Source: Thelephora terrestris
Lineage: Eukaryota > Basidiomycota > Agaricomycetes > Thelephorales > Thelephoraceae
Direction: 5' to 3'
DNA: 64,000 nucleotides
Assembly: GCA_015956445.1 (NCBI GenBank)
Contig: WIUZ02000007.1
Span: forward strand, 1,302,001 to 1,366,000
The position numbers and the translations under genes are program-made. Shown here one piece after another: positions 57,534-64,000 of the stretch. The notes under the pieces are model-generated. The model ran no database searches and had not been told where the DNA came from. It worked only from the letters and a program-made list of their open reading frames with translations. The stretch's first letter is position 1, and every line of letters starts with the position of its first letter.

Positions 57534-58972
57534 TTAAACATCCTCATTCTCATGGGAAATACTTCCACCACGTCTGGACTTGATCGCAAAACCAGACAAT
57601 ACTACAACGGTGCAGGCAACCACGGTCAACATTTGTGGGAAGAACCCTACCACATCTGAAATGCGACGTCAGCCGTTGAAAGGGGGGTGACACAAGTTTC
57701 TGATGCTTACCGAGATAAACGCCGTACGGCGGTGAGCCCACATAAAGACTCCGGATGGCCGGGATAGTCAAAATTACTGTGATGGGGACGAGCGCCACCG
57801 AATCTTTTACCTCTCCCCGCCGGTTAAACATAACTGACGTTGTGATTATCGAGCAAAAAGTCAAGATCCAATTGATCATGAACATGGAATAAGTAATAGC
57901 CCGTGCGCGCAGAGAACGTATGATGTTGACGTCGATGTAAAAGGCTTGGACCCACTCCGCGGTCGGACTGCTCCCAGCATCGTTTACGATCTTGAGGCTG
58001 ACGTTGGAGAAGGTAGATTCCGTGGAATAGTCTCCAGGCCCGGAGCTTTCGACCGAGAGGTGGATGATCGGTACGGAATTGTTCGTCGCCTTGTCGAGGA
58101 CAAAAATCATCGCTCCGAAGTCACACTCATCTTCCGGGAAGTAATACTGGTCGCTGTATAGTACGTCCAGTTCCGTATTGAAGGGGGGGATATATGTTCC
58201 GCTGAGAAGGTAAGGCGTGTTAAATTCATCAGAGTCGGGTCTGTTGAAAATCTCACCTGTCTTCACCTCCCTGAGGGTCATAGTACGTGGTGTTGACTGG
58301 AGCATAATAAAACACTGGGTCCGACACTCTGCCACGGGTACTTGTCGCTCAGTAACTTTCACATATGGAAAGAAACGGATTTATGACCCACTTATTAATG
58401 TAAATATACGCAGCGTTCCACGTATGGGTATCGTTGGAGGGCACATCCTCTGGTGGGAACAACGGAGACCTCAGGGTGTACCACAACACGGACAGCTTTT
58501 GTGTGCCTGACCAACCGAACCCGAAAATAGTGCCGGTCATATACATCTGGGGATGACAATCAGTTGAGCGATCTCAATGGGATGCATTCAGAGAACCTAC
58601 GCCATCCGTAACATCAGGGCCTAGCGTGTTGGATTTAAGCCCACTGTAATCCATCTTGTCGGCGGGACCCGAGTTAGAGAGGAGAGCGGGACAAAACGAC
58701 AACACTCCAACGATGATCAAGGCGATGAACATCCTGACCGAGGTCCTGGAAATCCAACGCCGTGCCAGTCGGCGAAATTGTTTCTGGTACTTGGAGAAAC
58801 CCTCAGGGTCCGTGGGGATACCCTCAGGGTCAGTGGGGATACCCTCAGGGTCAGTGGGGAGAACAATCGCTGATTCGGTCATGTGCCCCAAGCGATCTGC
58901 TTCCTGGAGCAGCGGTTGTGCTTGATCGGGAATGGAGGGTAGGGTAACAAGTTCGACAGACTCTTGGGACAT
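57534..58972 (-). CDS. DUF4436-type membrane protein, tandem copy 4
   Basis: ATG at 58,972 (MSQESVELVTLPSIPDQAQP). The N-terminal tail has three near-identical heptads (TDPEGIP, TDPEGIP, TDPEGFS) encoded by a 21-bp minisatellite. TM1 is VRMFIALIIVGVLSFCPALL. After the first intron come MYMTGTIFGFGWSGTQKLSV, VSDPVFYYAPVNTTYYDPQG, GTYIPPFNTELDVLYSDQYY, and then the AMIFVLDKATNNSVPI strand, TM2 (AITYSMFMINWILTFCSIIT), TM3 and TM4 (GFFPQMLTVVACTVVVLSGF). TAA at 57,534-57,536. A TATAAAAG box lies at 59,035-59,042, about 65 bp before the ATG. The middle and C-terminal parts resemble copy 1 most. Confidence 0.75.
58800..58860 (-). repeat. 21-bp minisatellite, three units, inside DUF4436 copy 4
   Basis: On the plus strand the unit CCCTCAGGGT(C/A)(C/A)GTGGGGATA occurs at 58,800, 58,821 and 58,842. 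It keeps frame and encodes TDPEGIP repeats. Copies 1-3 have only one unit at this place. Confidence 0.85.
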
Positions 58973-60091
58973 GGTAGGAATGACCTTGTGAGAGAGGAGG
59001 GGGAGAGCAAAGGGGGATTTCCCTTTGAGCGACCCTTTTATATTTTTCAGCGTAACCAAGCCCGAAAGAGTTCAAGCCCTAGTGTTCCGTTGTCAGCCTT
59101 ATTTCGTGTCACAATGGTCTCCTAGGGAGCGTACTCTTCACTACCCTGCGGAGCTGCGCACTCGCTGTGGTGCTCAGTATCCGTGGTCTTTCTTTGAAGG
59201 TGAAAGGAAGCGAGTTGCCATCGCTCCCCAACTTGACGACCTGGGTACCACTGATATGTCATAGTCATCCTTCCCTTGAGAGGGTCAGGGATGTGTCGGG
59301 TGCGAGGTAGCTGAAATAGGGTTCCAAAGACCACTGAGTCGAACGAGGTAGGTTGTCCGAAGAAGCATCCCCCCGACGAACAGGCAACAAAGGCGCCAGA
59401 GACCATAATCGAACGTACCGCGAGCTAAAATACACACTACATGTCTATGTCTCCGAACAATGGTATGATTATCCCAACGCGCCTGAACGTGTTCGGACAG
59501 ACAAGGGACTCGCAATCGCGAGGGAGGAACAGACGATCCACGAGGGGGTCTGCAAACAACCTAGGCTCTGCAGATAGACCGACATGCAAATAGTCACTTG
59601 CGTGGGCTCGAGGCCAGAATATCCCAGAGATGCGCACAAGATCCAGTAAATTGACAGCATATCTGGGGATCTCGTCAGAAAAATACAAATCGGAGCTCAT
59701 CATGTCTCAGATAAGATAATCTCATACCGACATTCACCAGTGGGCTCAAACGAAAAGCACGGAGACTCGGATTCAACATCGCTAGGGAACTTCGTGGGGG
59801 AGACCCAGTTTCATTGATCGCGTATGAAATTCGTCAGGGGGGCAGGTACTATTAGAGATACACATAAGTAGTACGGCCTAATCAATAGGAATGGGAAGCA
59901 CCACTTTGACCTCCTCAGTTTTCAAATGGGGGACACCACATCAAAAAAACCGAGGAAGAAGAGTCGAAAGACACGAAGGAAAAAAAGAGGACGAAGATAC
60001 GGAAGGAATATTACAAACACGAGAATGAGGGGCTCTCGACCGTGTTCGCCAGGTTTTCAAAACGCTCGTGATCGTTTGTTTCGTGAGAAAT
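58973..60091. other. Right flank of the DUF4436 array and 3' flank of the transporter
   Basis: 59,340-59,660 repeats the spacer unit (TGGGCTCGAGGCCAGAATAT is shared with 56,460-56,480). Further right is a purine-rich stretch (59,940-60,005) that belongs to the transporter's 3' side. No gene recognised. Confidence 0.45.
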
Positions 60092-61850
60092 TTAAACCTT
60101 CTCCCTGTGATCGGAAGCAGAGTCGTGCTTTTGGTGTCCACCTCCGAGCGAGAGTTCGACACCGTCGCGCTTGAGTTGTTCACGGTAGGAGACCGACAAC
60201 ATCGGGGTGGTGTTCTGGTACAGGAGGTCAATCTGTTCGAGAGACAATCCCTTGGTCTAAAAAAAGGTGGGAGTGTAAGCTTCTCGCCGAAAATCAGGAA
60301 CGGGTGATCAAAGACTGACCTCAGGAACGCAGAAGTAGGTGAACAAGAGACATCCGGCGCAGGTGGATCCCCAGATGAAGAACACCTTCACCTCAAGACC
60401 AGCAGAACCCGGCTGCTTGTTGACCAAGTAGGGGGTAGCGTAGCCGATACCAAAGTTCCAGAGCCAGTTAGAAGCGGTGGAGAGGGACATGCCCTTGGCA
60501 CGAATGTTGAGAGGGAAAATCTCGCCGGTGATGACCCAAGCGACGGGACCCCAAGTGGAGGCGAAAAAGGCGATGTAGATGCAGACGAACGCGATCAAAA
60601 CCTTCTGTCCAACGATGTTCGAGGTAGAGATCGTGACACCGACGATGGCGACGAGGAACTCGCAAATACACATGCCGGCGGCACCGACCAAGAGCAACCT
60701 CCTACGGCCAAACCTTTCCACACCCCACATGCCGGGGAGAGTCATGAAGACGTTGATGATGTTGGTGGCGATGGTGATCAAGAAGGGGTCAGAAATACCA
60801 GAGTTCTTGAAGAAAACGGTGCCGTAGTAAAAGATGAAGTTGATGCCGGTGAGTTGTTGCCATGCCTGGATGAAGATACCGGTGAGAGTACGGAGAAGGA
60901 TCTTGTTGTGGTTGTTGCGGAAACAGTCGGCATAAGAGGACTCGCCCAAATCGACCTCCTGCTGGTAGGAAAGACGGATCTGATCGAGTTCGGCCTGAAG
61001 CTCAGGGTGGTCTGGTGGGAGAGAAATGAGACGGGAGAGGGCACCGGCAGCATCGGCGTCGCGTCCCTTCTTGACGAGCCATCGGGGAGACTCGGGGAGG
61101 AGGATCATGCCGATAGAGAGAATGGCACCCCAAATAAACTGAAGGGTGATGGGGATCCGCCACGCACTGTGATCGGCCCTGTCCTTGGTGGCATTGTTGA
61201 CGACGGCGGCGATGAGGAGACCGATGGTGATTGCCCATTGGTAGCCGGAAACGACCGCGCCACTAGGTTTGATGTGAGTGATCGGGGAAGATAAGATGAG
61301 AGGCGAAATGGAACGTACCGAATCCACTTGGGAGAACACTCGGATTGGTACATGGGAATGGCCATCGAAACCATTCCGACACCCCAGCCGGCAAAGACAC
61401 GACCGACGACGAAGAGGGGAAGGGCAGTAGCGGCGGTTTGCATGGCGACACCAACTGAGAAGATGGCTACGGCAAGGACGACACAGTATCGCCTACCGAG
61501 GAAATCGGCAGTGGGTGCGGCGAAGAGAGCACCGAAGAAAGTTCCAGCGGACAAGATGGAGACGACGAGGGACTGTTGGGACGAGGTGATGCTGCAAAGG
61601 CCGGTTGAGGCGCTGCGTTTTCCGAAAGTGCACAACCAATCGTCCATGGTTTGAATACCGGAGATGACACCGGTATCATAGCCAAAGAGGATACCACCAA
61701 AGGCGGCGAAGAGGGTCTGACCAGCTGTGGGTTAGAAGACAGGCGACGGAGGGGATAAGAAGGGAGACGCACAGAGAGAATACCCGCCCAGACATTCCTG
61801 GGAGCGTCAGCACCAATGCCGTCGCCGGTAGCAATTGCTCCTCCAGCCAT
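60092..61850 (-). CDS. MFS sugar (hexose) transporter, 12 TM
   Basis: Plasma-membrane monosaccharide:H+ symporter or facilitator of the fungal sugar-porter family. Four exons (introns near 61,725-61,783, 61,263-61,318 and 60,257-60,319) give about 526 residues. Family signatures are all present: FAAFGGILFGYDTGVISG in TM1, the ADFLGRRY loop, AGWGVGMVSMAIPMYQSECS, PESPRWLVKKGR, QQLTGINFIFYYGTVFF in TM7, GVERFGRRRLLLVGAAG, and GEIFPLNIRAKG followed by CVPETKGLSLEQID. The QQLTGINF and PESPRWL motifs favour hexose over disaccharide use. Codon use is strongly C/G-ending, as in highly expressed fungal genes. Confidence 0.9.
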
Positions 61851-63666
61851 GTGAGTACTAGTGGTTGTTCGAGGACGACTTGTACTTTGGGGGGGAGGGA
61901 GTGGAGGGAATTGGAAGGTGCTGGAACGAAGGGCCTGAGAAGAGAAGTTGGTTCATCTTTATATATGAGCACAAGTCAGGAACAGAAGTCGATATGGTGA
62001 ACGAAAGAAGCGGAGGGATCAAACTGGTCACTTTCACCTCTCAGACGGCCATCCGTTCTCCCGTGGGGGTCGACCCACTTTCCGCCCTCGTCCATTTGTC
62101 CGTCGATTCGCGCTCTCACTCTCTTCCTCTCCTACCCTTTCGCAGGGCTGGGTAGAAAGTGACGAGAGATATTTCAACTGAATGGTGCGATTCTTCTGGC
62201 TTCTCAATCCATAGAAGCTTGATGGCAGAAGGGGTCACGCTCTCCAAACCAGGTCACGTGGAACCCTCCCAGCTCTCCCCCTCGACCTCGCGCTCTTCTC
62301 GCAAGCTAAGCAGATGATCCGAGGACCTGGAGGATCTCACCAAGAGTGCGGGCATGTGGAGGGAGCCGAGCCAGAAATCGGCGAGATCCTTCTCCCGAGA
62401 TTCAATATGAATTGGCTGTGACATTTCTCCACTTTCCGAAACGCTCGTGGGCTCCCATTTCCGGTCATGTGCATCCCACGGATATAGAGCCATATGGACC
62501 ATCTGTCCTCCCCAGATCTCTCTCCGCCCTCGCTCCCATGGCTAATCAAGATACCCGGTCGCCTTGAAACAAAAATCAATCACTCACTCTTTTTTTTTTG
62601 CTACCGGTCTAAAATCGGCAGAACTCCATTCTCGATCACTTCCCTCTTTGGGTCAGATGGCAGCTATTTCTCGCTCTCCCTCCACGAATTTGGACTCCCG
62701 TCTCTGTTTTTTGCGAAACATCCACCCAACCCAAGCACCCGATTTGGAATATATTTGAATATGTCCGCTCCCAGGGGGCCATCGCATGGATCCCACCCAC
62801 CAGGTCCAGGGGTAAAAACGCAAAGCCCGTGATGAATCGATCTTCCCGTTGCCGTCGCCTACGAGTATTTTTGTTCTCGTAGACCGAAGAGCGGACCTTT
62901 TCCGGGGAATGGTGTGCGGTCCGGAACCCCAGTGAGTGGGGGCGGGGGCGTTACGGTGAGTACGGGGAATGGAAGTAAGACCTTCTCGGATTCTCCATTT
63001 GCGACGACAAGTGTAACGTCCAGGCTTCTTATTCACTGCGCACGAGCCAACACGGTGGAGACTCGCGAAGATCTCAGAAGAAGGCGTTTGCGAGGTACCC
63101 ACCCCATCAGCAGACTCTCCCGAGGTGAGACCTGGGGGCGGGTTGTCAAGTCGGACGTGGTCACCTGTTGATCAGCTCGTAGCTTGCCAGATGAGGGTAG
63201 ATCCGCGACCTGTAGGAAAAACCGTTGTCCCCTCCATGCAGATCCTTGGCTATCCTTGGGTACCTGCAAGGCCATCAGACAAAATCTAGACCCGGTAACT
63301 AGACAATGCTTATATTATCCCAACGAAACGAAACCATCATCGTTATTCGCCGGCTGGTCCAGTGGGAGATATAACATACAAGCGATGCAAGCGATGGATA
63401 AACAAACTCACGCCGAACGATTTCGAACGGCAGCAGATGATACTAGATGTAAGTATGTACTTGAATGAATATGATGATCGCCTTATCCTTCTCCATCAAG
63501 CACCTCCTCCTTTCAAAGCCGTACCACCTCGGTGTCTCCAGCCACCTCAGAGTTCTCCAAGATCGAGATGTTCGTGTCTACTCATAGAATACGGATACAG
63601 TGGGATAATAAAACAGCGCCATTGGCACATCAAACGTATACCGATGCCAACAGATCAGCACCACCG
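61851..63666. other. Long upstream region of the hexose transporter
   Basis: About 1.8 kb without a recognised gene. Nearest the ATG is a C-rich (minus strand) tract with CCCTCCCCCCCAAAG at 61,890-61,904, which could bind a CreA/Mig1-type repressor (inference). The rest holds short open frames on both strands without motifs or credible splice chains. Confidence 0.45.
61958..61965 (-). promoter_or_regulatory. TATA box of the hexose transporter
   Basis: TATATAAA on the minus strand, about 110 bp upstream of the ATG at 61,850, a usual distance in fungal genes. Confidence 0.6.
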
Positions 63667-64000
63667 TCATGTAGGCAAGAATTGCGCTGGATGACCAAAC
63701 GGGATCAACCACCCTACAAAAAGGAAGAGAGAGCGGATCTGTGACGTACCAGCTTCGTAGCGCATCTGGTCGGGCGTCCGTTTAAATACGGCAATTCCAA
63801 GCAAGATGAACGCGATCAAGACACCGGTCTCGAATAGTATCCAAAATATAGCCCATACTGATTTAAGAATAAAGTCGGAAAAGAAGAGAAGTCAGGAACT
63901 TGGTTCTCTCTCCGGATCGAATCCAAAGACTCGTCTCACTCACCGTGGGCCGGTATCGAAGGAAACATGAGGCCGAACTGCGTAGCATCCGAGTCATTAA
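63667..64000 (-). CDS. 3' end of a membrane-protein gene, cut by the window edge
   Basis: The minus strand enters open as DSDATQFGLMFPSIPAH. An 86-bp intron (63,858-63,943) leads to VWAIFWILFETGVLIAFILL, continuing GIAVFKRTPDQMRYEAG, which has one clear transmembrane helix flanked by a basic cytosolic stretch. A 36-bp intron could lead to a short end WLIPFGHPAQFLPT with TGA at 63,667-63,669. Other acceptors are possible, so the end is tentative. The family cannot be named from this fragment. Confidence 0.5.

Noticed and set aside
59941-60005. Lys/Arg-rich plus-strand frame
   Set aside because: It results from a purine-rich tract in the 3' flank of the transporter gene.
1-64000. CRISPR arrays, bacterial operons, riboswitches
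   Set aside because: The sequence is eukaryotic, with spliced genes throughout, and no regularly spaced direct repeats were seen.

Overview
The window looks like nuclear DNA of an agaricomycete (mushroom-forming) basidiomycete. Genes are dense and cut by many GT-AG introns of about 35-65 bp. The transposase is of the Plavaka type found in Agaricomycetes. The protein kinase has the HGD-for-HRD catalytic loop common in that group, and the core genes (TEL1, SUR2, LSM2, hexose transporter) are ordinary fungal orthologues.

Layout. Positions 1-30,000 are an accessory region. It holds six members of a gene family that I do not recognise (called the TDA family here, after its GIxLTDA motif), in mixed orientation. 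Five are single loci (12.7-14.3 kb +, 15.1-17.6 kb -, 19.6-21.3 kb +, 21.75-23.8 kb -, 27.6-29.6 kb -). The sixth has a TKL-like protein kinase domain upstream of the family domain. It is cut in two inside an intron by a 6,375-bp Plavaka DNA transposon (919-7,293), for which I can read a 3-bp target duplication, short terminal inverted repeats and two divergent genes (transposase and an accessory gene). The kinase-bearing copy and the copy at 19.6 kb are halves of an inverted segmental duplication.

Positions 30,500-47,100 are a conserved core block: a complete TEL1/ATM kinase gene of about 9.7 kb, a small NTF2-like protein, an F-box protein, the sphinganine C4-hydroxylase SUR2 and the U6 snRNP protein LSM2. 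Between the F-box gene and SUR2 lie decayed copies of SUR2, LSM2 and the first F-box exon. They show an old tandem duplication in which each unit kept a different gene. A 482-bp hAT-type MITE with an 8-bp target duplication sits just beyond the decayed block.

Positions 47,100-60,000 are a tandem array of four complete DUF4436-type membrane-protein genes on the minus strand, with spacers that are themselves repeated (unit about 3.4 kb). Positions 60,100-61,850 hold a 12-TM hexose transporter with a clear TATA box, and the right edge cuts a membrane-protein gene.

The core genes serve DNA-damage/telomere signalling (TEL1), sphingolipid hydroxylation (SUR2), splicing (LSM2), ubiquitin targeting (F-box) and sugar uptake. 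They do not form one pathway. The likely undescribed material is the TDA family with its kinase fusion, the two-gene structure of the Plavaka element, and the DUF4436 array.
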